Source of the DNA: JAJTFW01 sp964534995
GTDB taxonomy: Bacteria; Bacteroidota; Bacteroidia; AKYH767-A; OLB10
DNA length: 32,272 bases
Direction: 5' to 3'
NCBI GenBank assembly: GCA_964534995.1
Contig: CAZHSC010000039.1
Location: forward strand, 1-32,272
Of the stretch, positions 26,031 through 32,272 are shown piece after piece. The notes below the pieces were generated by a model. That model saw nothing but the letters and a program-made list of their open reading frames with translations, searched no databases and had not been told where the DNA came from. Each line of letters starts with the position of its first letter. Within the stretch, counting starts at the first letter, position 1. A program made the translations under genes and the position numbers.

Positions 26031-26729
26031 CCTGACTTCCGCATTTTAACAGCCAATAAGAATATCCGACACACATTTAACGATTGAAGTTCCGGTTTTT
26101 ATCGTTTTTTTAATTTTTGATTGTTGAAGTCAGGAGAATATAAACGAATACAAATGCTTATTCCTTGCTCATGTAAAGTGATTTCACTAAATTTAATTGG
26201 GGCGGGGACGTAGTCCCCCGGTCTTTGCTACGTTGATCCGGTTACATGACTGTAATTTCAGTCAGACGAATACAAATGGGTATACATATTTATTCCTTGT
26301 TTATGTAAATTATTTTTCCGATTTTTAATTGGGGCGGGGACGGAGTCCCCCAGCTATATAAAGGAGTTTTTACAGGTAGTCGAAAAATAAATTCAGGTTG
26401 ATCCGATTTAAACGTGTATAAATGTTTATTATACGGCTAAAACTTTTTTTTCTGATAATTTTGAATTGGGGCGGGGACGTAGTCCCCCGGTCTTTGCTAC
26501 GTTGATCCGGTTACATGACTGTAATTTCAGTCAGACGAATACAAATGGGTATACATATTTATTCCTTGTTTATGTAAATTATTTTTCCGATTTTTAATTG
26601 GGGCGGGGACGGAGTCCCCCGGCTATTTCACGACTTCCACATTATAACAGTCAATATGAATATCCGACACTAATCTAACAAAGGAGTTTCGATTTTATCG
26701 TTTTTTAATTTTTGATTGCGGAAGTCAGG
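26031..26729. mobile_element. Non-coding insertion with 12-bp terminal inverted repeats
   Basis: It is bounded by CCTGACTTCCGC (26031-26042) and its exact reverse complement GCGGAAGTCAGG (26718-26729). Inside, two related ~100-bp sub-elements lie at the ends in direct orientation (26031-26134 and 26629-26729). They share GAATATCCGACA, TATCG followed by a T-run, and TAATTTTTGATTG, and each has its own imperfect inverted ends. Between them are four GC-rich hairpins. No frame of useful size is present, so this resembles a pair of MITEs or a non-autonomous element rather than a transposon. It is flanked by ~165-bp direct copies of the katG/glnS junction, far longer than a normal target duplication. 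Confidence 0.6.
26196..26625. repeat. Duplicated 161-bp block with four GGGGAC-n3-GTCCCC hairpins
   Basis: Blocks 26196-26356 and 26465-26625 are almost identical and 269 bp apart. Each holds two perfect hairpins: GGGGAC-GTA-GTCCCC at 26204-26218 and 26473-26487, and GGGGAC-GGA-GTCCCC at 26336-26350 and 26605-26619. All four follow AATTGGGGC. The space after each first hairpin has a further stem TGACTG...CAGTCA (26247-26264 and its copy 26516-26533), and CTACGT that can pair with ACGTAG of the first hairpin. A degenerate ACGAATACAAATG motif precedes three of the four hairpins (a diverged form precedes the other). Confidence 0.8.
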
Positions 26730-26731
26730 AT

Positions 26732-26896
26732 AAGTTCGTACATGATTTCGTAGCTGCGTGGAACAAGTTAATGAATGCCGACCGCTTTGATCTGAAGTAA
26801 CAGCGTTTCATCCCCTAAAATAAAATAGGTGATCCCTGAAAAGATCACCTATTTTTTTATTACATCACAGGCAAATGCGCCTTGTCGCGATATCAG
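26732..26896 (+). repeat. Right copy of the ~165-bp direct duplication
   Basis: It begins with the katG-derived sequence, in which a KatG-like tail with a stop at 26798-26800 is recognisable but has no upstream frame. It continues through a second terminator and ends at the true glnS stop codon. Confidence 0.85.
26824..26858. terminator. Second, bidirectional terminator (serves glnS on the minus strand)
   Basis: AATAGGTGATC (26824-26834), loop CCTGAAAA, GATCACCTATT (26843-26853), then a T-run; on the other strand it is followed by TTATTTTAG. One G-C pair of the left copy is replaced by T-A here on both arms, a compensatory change. Confidence 0.8.
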
Positions 26897-28554
26897 CTTT
26901 TTGCTTTCGCCCAGGTGTCTTTGAGTCCCACCGTACGGTTAAAAACCGGTTTACCGGGGAGGCTGTCGGTATCCGGTACAAAATAGCCTTTGCGCATGAA
27001 CTGGTAATAGCTTCCCGGTTTCGCGTCCTGCAGGGAGGGCTCGGCCATGGCGCCGGTGAGGACCTGCAGACTGTTGGGGTTGATATATTCCTTAAAGTCG
27101 CCTTCTTCGCCGGAGGGATCCTCCACCCTGAAGAGGCGGTCGTACAGGCGCACTTCCGCCCTGACGGCATGGGCGGCACTGACCCAATGAATAACCCCTT
27201 TTACCTGCAGCCCGCTTTGGTCATGCCCGCTTTTGCTTTCGGGGATATAACGGGCGCGTACTAACGTAATATTACCGTCAGCGTCTTTTTCAAAGCCGGT
27301 ACACTCTACGATATAGGCGCTTTTCAGGCGTACCATTTTTCCGGGTGCGAGGCGGAAGAATTTCTTTTCAGGAAGCTCCATGAAATCCTCCCGCTCGATA
27401 AATACTTCCCTGCCGAATGTAATTTCGCGGGTACCCGCATTTTCCGCTTCGGGATTGTTCTCCGTAGTGAGTAGCTCGCTCTTATTTGCCGGATAATTTT
27501 CAATGATCATTTTGAGCGGATCCAGCACTACCATCACCCTCGTGGCGCGCCGGTTCAGGTCTTCACGCACGCAAAATTCCAGCAATCCTACATCAATAAT
27601 ATTTTCTCTTCTTGCCACGCCCACCCTTTCAGCGAAATTGCGAATGCTCTCGGGGGTGTATCCTCTGCGGCGCAGGGCGCTGATGGTCGGCATGCGGGGA
27701 TCGTCCCATCCGCTGACGTGCTTTTCCTGCACGAGCTGCAGTAGTTTGCGCTTGCTCATCACCGTATAGTTCAGGTTCAGTCGTGCGAATTCATACTGGC
27801 GGCTGGGAAACAACTGCAGCTTATCAATGAACCACTCATAAAGGGGCTTGTGCACCTCAAATTCAAGGGTGCAGATGCTGTGGGTGATCTCTTCGATGGC
27901 GTCGCTCTGCCCGTGCGCGAAATCGTACATGGGATAAATGCACCATTCACTTCCCGTGCGGTGGTGTTCCGTATGTTTTATACGGTACATGATCGGATCA
28001 CGGAAATGCATATTGGGGGACGACATATCGATCTTCGCCCTCAGCACTTTCTCCCCGTCCCTGTATTCCCCTTTTCGCATGCGCTCAAATAAATCAAGGT
28101 TCTCCTCCACGCCACGCGTACGGAAGGGGCTGTCCTTGCCGGCTTCGGTGGGACTGCCCTTCATTGCCGCAATTTCCTCGGCGCTGCTGTCATCCACATA
28201 GGCCAGGCCCATCTTTATCAGCCGTACAGCAAAATCGTAGAGCTTCGGAAAATAATCGGAGGCATAAAATTCATTGGCCCAGTCAAAGCCGAGCCATTTG
28301 ATATCGGCCTTGATACTGTCAACGTATTCCGTTTCTTCTTTCTCGGGATTGGTATCGTCAAAGCGCAGGTTGGTAGTTCCTCCAAACTGCCGTGCGAGGC
28401 CAAAATTCAAACAGATGGATTTGCTGTGGCCGATGTGGAGGTAACCGTTGGGCTCAGGGGGAAAACGGGTGAGTACACGTCCTCCATGCTTTCCGTTTTT
28501 TACATCTTCGGCGATGATTTCCTCTAAGAAATTAGGTCCTTTTTCGATTGACAT
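26893..28554 (-). CDS. glnS: Glutaminyl-tRNA synthetase
   Basis: A 553-residue class I aminoacyl-tRNA synthetase that joins glutamine to tRNA-Gln in the cytoplasm. The HIGH motif is PEPNGYLHIGHSK (33-45) and the KMSKS-type motif is VMSKRKL (265-271). WCIYPMYDFAHGQSDAIE (204-221) is the active-site strand typical of GlnRS rather than GluRS. The C-terminal anticodon-binding beta-barrels run from about 340 to the end. Length and frame are normal. It converges with katG, and its 3' end lies within the duplicated segment. With a GltX also encoded nearby, the cell appears to charge tRNA-Gln directly. Upstream, a -7 box ends only 4 nt before the ATG, which would give a nearly leaderless mRNA. Confidence 0.97.
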   Translation of the reverse strand: MSIEKGPNFLEEIIAEDVKNGKHGGRVLTRFPPEPNGYLHIGHSKSICLNFGLARQFGGTTNLRFDDTNPEKEETEYVDSIKADIKWLGFDWANEFYASDYFPKLYDFAVRLIKMGLAYVDDSSAEEIAAMKGSPTEAGKDSPFRTRGVEENLDLFERMRKGEYRDGEKVLRAKIDMSSPNMHFRDPIMYRIKHTEHHRTGSEWCIYPMYDFAHGQSDAIEEITHSICTLEFEVHKPLYEWFIDKLQLFPSRQYEFARLNLNYTVMSKRKLLQLVQEKHVSGWDDPRMPTISALRRRGYTPESIRNFAERVGVARRENIIDVGLLEFCVREDLNRRATRVMVVLDPLKMIIENYPANKSELLTTENNPEAENAGTREITFGREVFIEREDFMELPEKKFFRLAPGKMVRLKSAYIVECTGFEKDADGNITLVRARYIPESKSGHDQSGLQVKGVIHWVSAAHAVRAEVRLYDRLFRVEDPSGEEGDFKEYINPNSLQVLTGAMAEPSLQDAKPGSYYQFMRKGYFVPDTDSLPGKPVFNRTVGLKDTWAKAKS

Positions 28555-28558
28555 GGTA

Positions 28559-28566
28559 CAAAGATA
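28559..28566 (-). promoter_or_regulatory. -7 box directly before the glnS start
   Basis: TATCTTTG on the minus strand matches TAnnTTTG; only TACC separates it from the ATG at 28554. No TTTG at -33. If used, the transcript would be leaderless or nearly so. Otherwise translation may begin at a later codon. Confidence 0.4.
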
Positions 28567-28569
28567 ACA

Positions 28570-28782
28570 CGAATTTAAACGCCACGAGCGCAGCGATTTC
28601 GCGGCGGACGCTACGTTTAAATCTGAAATCTACATCAATAGTAGCGTGAATTTAACCTACGCTACCTTAGCAATTCCATCGCGTATGCAGCATTAAGTTT
28701 GAAATCTATAATAGTGCAAATCAATTCGCAGCGATCGCAGTGACCCCGTTGCGTTCGCTGCGTTTAAATCTGAAATCTATAG
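28570..28782. repeat. Three degenerate ~70-76-bp tandem repeats between glnS and gltX
   Basis: Each unit ends in (T)TTAAATCTGAAATCTA or a near match; the GAAATCT words start at about 28625, 28701 and 28772 (spacing 76 and 71). Units 1 and 3 also share a GCAGCGAT...CGCTnCGTTTAAA part. The first unit reaches the glnS promoter area and the third contains the gltX stop codon (28777-28779). Confidence 0.65.
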
Positions 28783-30306
28783 CATTAAAAGAGCATTATT
28801 TATTCTGGAAATAACTTCAGCACGACCCAGCAATTCTACCATTCCAAAGAGATCTACACCACTTCCCTGTCCGCTTACGATGACACGAAATAATTGAAGT
28901 ACATCTCCCGGTTTCAAGCCTTGCTCCATGGCCAATTGTTCGAAGGCTGATTTGCAGGTTTCTGCCGTAAAATTCTCAACTGCCGAGAGCACCACGGGCA
29001 ATGCCTGAAAGAAAGTTTTGGACTTTTCATTCCATCGCTTTGCAATTACTTTCTCGTCATAAGAGGTTGGTGCTTCAAACAGATACTTTCCGGTTTTGTA
29101 AAACTCATTTTCAAACTGCACTCTTTCCTTCAGCAATTTCACAGCCCCTGTTGCAAAAGAGAGACTTGTACGCGGATCTTCTTCACCCAGCAGCCGCTTT
29201 AACTCTAAAGAAAATTTTAATCCTAACTCTTCATCCTTCTTACTCCGTAGCGCTTGTTCATTGTACCACTTCGCTTTATCGGGGTCGAAACGCGCGCCGG
29301 CTTTATGTACCCTCTCAAATGAAAATGCGGCTGTCAGCTCTTCCATGGTGAATATCTCCTGCTCCGTGCCCGGATTCCAGCCCAGCATGGCCAGCATATT
29401 CACAAAGGACTCCGGGTAATATCCTTTTTCACGATAGCCTGAAGAGATCTCTCCGGTAACCGGATCCTTCCACTGGAGCGGAAACACCGGAAATCCCAGA
29501 CGATCACCATCCCGTTTACTGAGTTTTCCATTCCCCTCCGGCTTTAACAACAAGGGCAGATGGGCATATAACGGCATGGGTATGCCGAGGTATTGATAGA
29601 TGAGAATATGCGCAGGAGCCGAGGGCAGCCACTCTTCGCCCCGAATGGCATGCGTCACCTCCATCAGGATGTCATCCACAATATGCGCCAGGTGATAGGT
29701 GGGCATGCCGTCGGCTTTGATCAGCACCTTATCATCTACCAGGGAGCTGTCGAAAGAAACCTCTCCCCTTATCATATCCGTAAACGTGAGTGTCTGGCCC
29801 GGATTTACTTTCAAACGAATCACGTACTGTGTTCCCTGATCGAGTAAGTGTCTTACTTCCTGTTCCGGCAAACTCAGCGAATTGCGCATCCCCATCCGGG
29901 TAGCAGCGTCGTACTGCCATCCCTGCACACCTTCCGTCTCCGCGTTCTTGCGGGCGATATCGATATCTTCCGGCCTGTCGAAGGCATAGTAGGCATTTCC
30001 GTTGTTCAGCAGTTGCTGCGCATAGTTCATGTAAAAACCCTTCTGTTTGCGCTCGCTCTGACGATAAGGCGCATGCTTCCCGCCAAAACCCACACCTTCA
30101 TCCGGAATGATCCCACACCAGGTTAGTGCTTCAATGATATACTCCTCCGCGCCGGGCACATAACGGTATTGATCGGTATCTTCAATGCGCAGGATAAATT
30201 GTCCCTGCTGTTGTTTAGCGAAGAGGTAGGCATAGAGGGCGGTACGAACGCCCCCCATATGGAGCGGACCGGTGGGGGATGGAGCGAATCTGGTTCTTGT
30301 GGTCAT
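28777..30306 (-). CDS. gltX: Glutamyl-tRNA synthetase
   Basis: A 509-residue class I synthetase that charges tRNA-Glu. The HIGH-type motif is PTGPLHMGGVRTALYA (11-26) and the KMSKS-type motif is KLSKRDG (261-267). Residues ~70-190 are the connecting domain, with MPTYHLAHIVDDILM (201-215) completing the active site, and the C-terminal half is alpha-helical as in bacterial GluRS. The frame is intact; the stop TAG lies inside a repeat unit. Upstream, a structured leader (30353-30415) precedes the ATG by ~46 nt. With glnS next to it on the same strand but 222 bp away, the two are probably separate transcripts. Confidence 0.97.
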   Translation of the reverse strand: MTTRTRFAPSPTGPLHMGGVRTALYAYLFAKQQQGQFILRIEDTDQYRYVPGAEEYIIEALTWCGIIPDEGVGFGGKHAPYRQSERKQKGFYMNYAQQLLNNGNAYYAFDRPEDIDIARKNAETEGVQGWQYDAATRMGMRNSLSLPEQEVRHLLDQGTQYVIRLKVNPGQTLTFTDMIRGEVSFDSSLVDDKVLIKADGMPTYHLAHIVDDILMEVTHAIRGEEWLPSAPAHILIYQYLGIPMPLYAHLPLLLKPEGNGKLSKRDGDRLGFPVFPLQWKDPVTGEISSGYREKGYYPESFVNMLAMLGWNPGTEQEIFTMEELTAAFSFERVHKAGARFDPDKAKWYNEQALRSKKDEELGLKFSLELKRLLGEEDPRTSLSFATGAVKLLKERVQFENEFYKTGKYLFEAPTSYDEKVIAKRWNEKSKTFFQALPVVLSAVENFTAETCKSAFEQLAMEQGLKPGDVLQLFRVIVSGQGSGVDLFGMVELLGRAEVISRINNALLML

Positions 30307-30329
30307 GATGGTCTATGAAATAAAAACTT

Positions 30330-30415
30330 TAGGGGGTTACGAATTTACGAATTACCCCTGAAGTGTGATAAAGAAGTAGAGAGTGCTCCTCTTCCTTATC
30401 TCTACTTCAGGGGTA
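30330..30415 (-). promoter_or_regulatory. Leader with mutually exclusive hairpins before gltX (possible attenuator)
   Basis: In the gltX direction the segments are A TACCCCTGAAGTAGAGA (30415-30399), B TCTCTACTTC (30382-30373), C ACTTCAGGGGTA (30364-30353) and D ACCCCCT (about 30339-30332). A pairs with C over 12 perfect bp, or with B over 10 perfect bp, sharing GAAGT. C can also pair with D, followed by AAAGTTTTTATTT. A-B plus C-D would resemble a terminator form and A-C an antiterminator form. Alternatively it is a palindromic insert in an ACGAAT-rich tract, which flanks it on both sides. Confidence 0.45.
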
Positions 30416-30456
30416 CGAATATACGAAATACGAATGGACGAATCCGCGAAAATCAT

Positions 30457-30486
30457 AAAAAGTCAGCGTATCCCGCTTTGCGGGAT
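30457..30486 (-). terminator. Possible terminator of the MazG-like gene
   Basis: ATCCCGC-TTT-GCGGGAT (30470-30486) is a perfect 7-bp stem. On the minus strand a TTTTT run follows, but 8 nt away, so termination would be weak. It lies 74 bp after the stop. Confidence 0.4.
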
Positions 30487-30559
30487 CAGTGTTCTCTAAA
30501 AAACATTAATCCTTCCAAAAAACAAAATGGTGCTGTAAAAATATTTTCCGAAGAATCCC

Positions 30560-30955
30560 TCAGCGCGTCAGCACGGTATCAATATCCGGAGTAAAGTAAA
30601 GATTGCTCTTCATGATTTTTCCGTCTTCACGGCGTAAAGGCTGTCCGTTCTCATCGAGCTTGCTCATATTGCTGCGGTGAATTTCTTCAAAGACTTCCAC
30701 GATCTTATGTTGCAGGCCGTGTGCGATAATGGTTCCGCAGAGGATATAGAGTTTATCACCCAGCGCATCCGCTATCTGCACCAGATCATTGTTCTTCGCT
30801 GCTTCGAGGTATTCATCGTTTTCTTCGGCCATCAGGCGGTGGCGCAGTTCGATCATGCGCATATCAATATCCGCTCGCGGCGACTCTTCATAATCGAGAC
30901 CGAAGACTTCATGAAATTCTTTAACGCTGTTGAGGATGGAATGGAAGGAGGACAT
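30560..30955 (-). CDS. MazG-like nucleoside triphosphate pyrophosphohydrolase
   Basis: A 131-residue all-alpha NTP pyrophosphatase-type protein. The metal-binding set is in EENDEYLEAA (44-53) and DALGDKLYI (63-71), giving E44, E45, E48, D63 and D67; the helices around them fit the single-domain MazG/PRA-PH group. The C-terminus EEIHRSNMSKLDENGQPLRREDGKI is usual for the subgroup with a beta-hairpin extension. Such enzymes remove abnormal nucleotides or take part in histidine synthesis; no his genes are present, so a housekeeping role is more likely. A TAGTTTAG element at 30977-30984 (one mismatch to TAnnTTTG) may be its -7 box. Confidence 0.88.
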   Translation of the reverse strand: MSSFHSILNSVKEFHEVFGLDYEESPRADIDMRMIELRHRLMAEENDEYLEAAKNNDLVQIADALGDKLYILCGTIIAHGLQHKIVEVFEEIHRSNMSKLDENGQPLRREDGKIMKSNLYFTPDIDTVLTR

Positions 30956-31426
30956 AGTAAGATGAATTTTATTTATCTAAACTACGGATAAAAGGAAAGC
31001 GGAACCACGCCATTTGGCGGCTGTTCAAAACCCTGGAGGCCGGCTCCGGCAAAAGGCAGCCTTTCAGCGGGTTGATGCGGCCATAAAAGACCCATGTTTA
31101 AAAATTTAATATGCTTATCACTTCAGGCATGTCCATTGTTCGGATATCAATTAATGCCACGAATGCACGAATGACCTCTACCAAATGAAAGTGGAGGAAC
31201 ATTGCTAAAAAGCCTTTTGACTTTAATTATTGCCTCGAATGCATGATGGTTTTTACATATGTGTAACGGTTGTATTTTTCTGCCACGTTTAATTTTTACT
31301 TATGTCAATTCGTAACTTTAGTAAATAAGTTAATCTACTGATTTTTAAACGCAGTTATTACCCTTTAAGCTCCATTTTTAACTTCTCTAAACTTTTTTCA
31401 GACCACTTTCAAAGTGACGTAAAATA
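30956..31426. other. Intergenic region, no supported gene
   Basis: Mixed spacer with short hairpins (CGCCA-TT-TGGCG near 31012; AAAGGC-A-GCCTTT near 31056; CACTTT-C-AAAGTG near 31407) and ACGAATGCACGAATG at about 31160-31175, part of the ACGAAT words that recur in this window. No tRNA was recognised. Confidence 0.35.
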
Positions 31427-31873
31427 CTATGTTACCCTTTGAATAATATAGTCTGTATTTCCTAAAATAACAGTATCACCTTCCGACCTCCCCATCAACT
31501 TCTCTCCCAAGGGGCTTTGCCCTGACAATAAAAAATATTCACTGCTAGACAGTTTAACTTTTCCCAATGAGACACTTAAAAGGAAAACACCCTTATTTGT
31601 TGTGATGAGGCTTCCGGCACTGATTTCCTTTGATGATTTTGTAAAATCAATTTGAAGAAGCTTTTCTTTCAGGGTTAATGTTTCTTTCAGCAGCCTCCCT
31701 AACTTATCCTGCTCCATATTCATCATGGCCCTTGCTGTTTCGTGTTTGTCGCCGGCAGAACTTTTGGATTCGCCCTGTTTTGAATGTAATAATTCGTCAA
31801 GGTCGCCTTGTATTGAAGCTATCTTTTCATCTAAAATTATCAAACAATGTGCTGCCAGTTCCCTTTTTAACAT
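31427..31873 (-). CDS. GreA/GreB-like transcript cleavage factor homologue
   Basis: A 148-residue protein with the Gre arrangement: an N-terminal helical hairpin (about 1-75, including LKRELAAHCLIILDEKIASI and MMNMEQDKLGRLLKETLTLKEK) that would enter the RNA polymerase secondary channel, and a C-terminal FKBP-like domain (about 80-148) with GVFLLSVSLGKV, YFLLSGQSPLGEKLMGRSEG and DYIIQRVT. The order SPLGxxLxGxxxGD matches GreA/GreB. The tip acidic pair of classical Gre factors is not obvious, so it may be a Gre-like modulator rather than a cleavage factor. Such proteins in Bacteroidota are often labelled 3-oxoacyl-ACP synthase by mistake. Confidence 0.8.
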   Translation of the reverse strand: MLKRELAAHCLIILDEKIASIQGDLDELLHSKQGESKSSAGDKHETARAMMNMEQDKLGRLLKETLTLKEKLLQIDFTKSSKEISAGSLITTNKGVFLLSVSLGKVKLSSSEYFLLSGQSPLGEKLMGRSEGDTVILGNTDYIIQRVT

Positions 31874-32272
31874 AGGAGTAAAAATACTAATTCTACAAAT
31901 GGAAAATCAGTATTAAAGCACACAGAAAAATGCTTTATACCGCTAACATAAACTTAATCTCCAATCCCCCGTTACTTGTTGCAGCTCTTTATGCAAAAGC
32001 TTTATGAACTTTTCCTCTACAGTATTTGTTTCTCGCGAAGACTTTTGTATCTCGCAGAGCCGCGGAGGTCGCAGATCGTAACGAAGTGAAGATACCGGGT
32101 GGAAAGCGAAGCTGACCCGCAGGGAGGCGTGAAAGGTTTCTCGCGAAGGCGCGGAGGGCGCGGATCGTAACGAAGTGAAGATCCCGGGTGGAATGCAAAG
32201 CTGACCCGCAGGGAGCCGCGGAACCGTAAAGGTTTTTCAATTGAACTGCCGGAATTTTCTTCAAGAGGCGAA
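31874..32272. other. Region after the last gene, with GC-rich tandem repeats
   Basis: 31874-32030 is plain AT-rich spacer. 32073-32126 and 32162-32215 are near-identical 54-bp copies, offset 89 bp: GATCGTAACGAAGTGAAGAT, C, CGGGTGGAA and CTGACCCGCAGGGAG are shared. TCTCGCGAAG precedes each copy (32031 and 32139). A frame through it on the minus strand only reflects the repeats. Confidence 0.7.

Noticed and set aside
26196..26625. CRISPR-like array at the hairpin repeats
   Set aside because: The repeats are palindromes 132-137 bp apart, the spacers are themselves duplicated, and there are no cas genes.
31989..32264. 91-codon minus-strand frame at the window end
   Set aside because: It is the translation of the tandem repeats; the same words recur in it and there is no independent support.

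Overview
The window looks like a chromosomal piece of a Bacteroidota bacterium, plausibly Chitinophagaceae/Sphingobacteria-like. Evidence: a secreted GH18 chitinase with a C-terminal type IX secretion sorting domain; a textbook Bacteroidota promoter (TTTG-N19-TATATTTG at 5152-5182, minus strand) and several further TAnnTTTG -7 boxes; and many small families typical of that phylum. Nearly all genes after 4.6 kb lie on the minus strand; katG is the exception.

Layout. 1-4525: AT-rich plus-strand island with a type III restriction-modification locus (partial res, then mod, then an unknown alpha-helical protein). The composition change and the first native terminator place the right island edge between about 4525 and 4586. 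4.6-11.5 kb: a small membrane gene split at an A6 run, a divergent FtsH protease, an AmpG-like MFS permease, and small cytoplasmic families (two with DUF1801-type domains, one SRPBCC/AHSA1, a four-helix His-rich membrane protein). 11.5-12.2 kb: a molybdopterin-binding-type secreted protein gene interrupted by two in-frame stops. 12.5-17.2 kb: a CNNM/CorC transporter, then a redox group: an unusual domain fusion ending in hemerythrin, overlapping a type II NADH dehydrogenase by 4 bp, with a lipoprotein and a DUF2892 membrane protein upstream. 17.3-21.9 kb: a two-gene ABC exporter-like pair, a periplasmic PAP2 phosphatase, a membrane protein, a VOC/PhnB protein and a second decayed gene. 22-26 kb: chitinase, then katG on the plus strand.

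26-31 kb: katG and glnS converge on a ~0.7-kb element (26031-26729) with perfect 12-bp terminal inverted repeats. Inside are two ~100-bp sub-elements and a duplicated array of GC-rich hairpins. The element is flanked by ~165-bp direct copies of the katG/glnS junction, each with its own terminator. glnS, gltX and a MazG-like gene follow. gltX is preceded by mutually exclusive hairpins that could form an attenuator. The window ends with a GreA/GreB-like gene and short tandem repeats.

Three genes are disrupted (4641-5080, 11500-12180, 21442-21866), which is high for ~28 loci. No tRNA, rRNA, CRISPR array or transposase gene was seen. All family assignments come from reading the translated sequence; no database search was possible.
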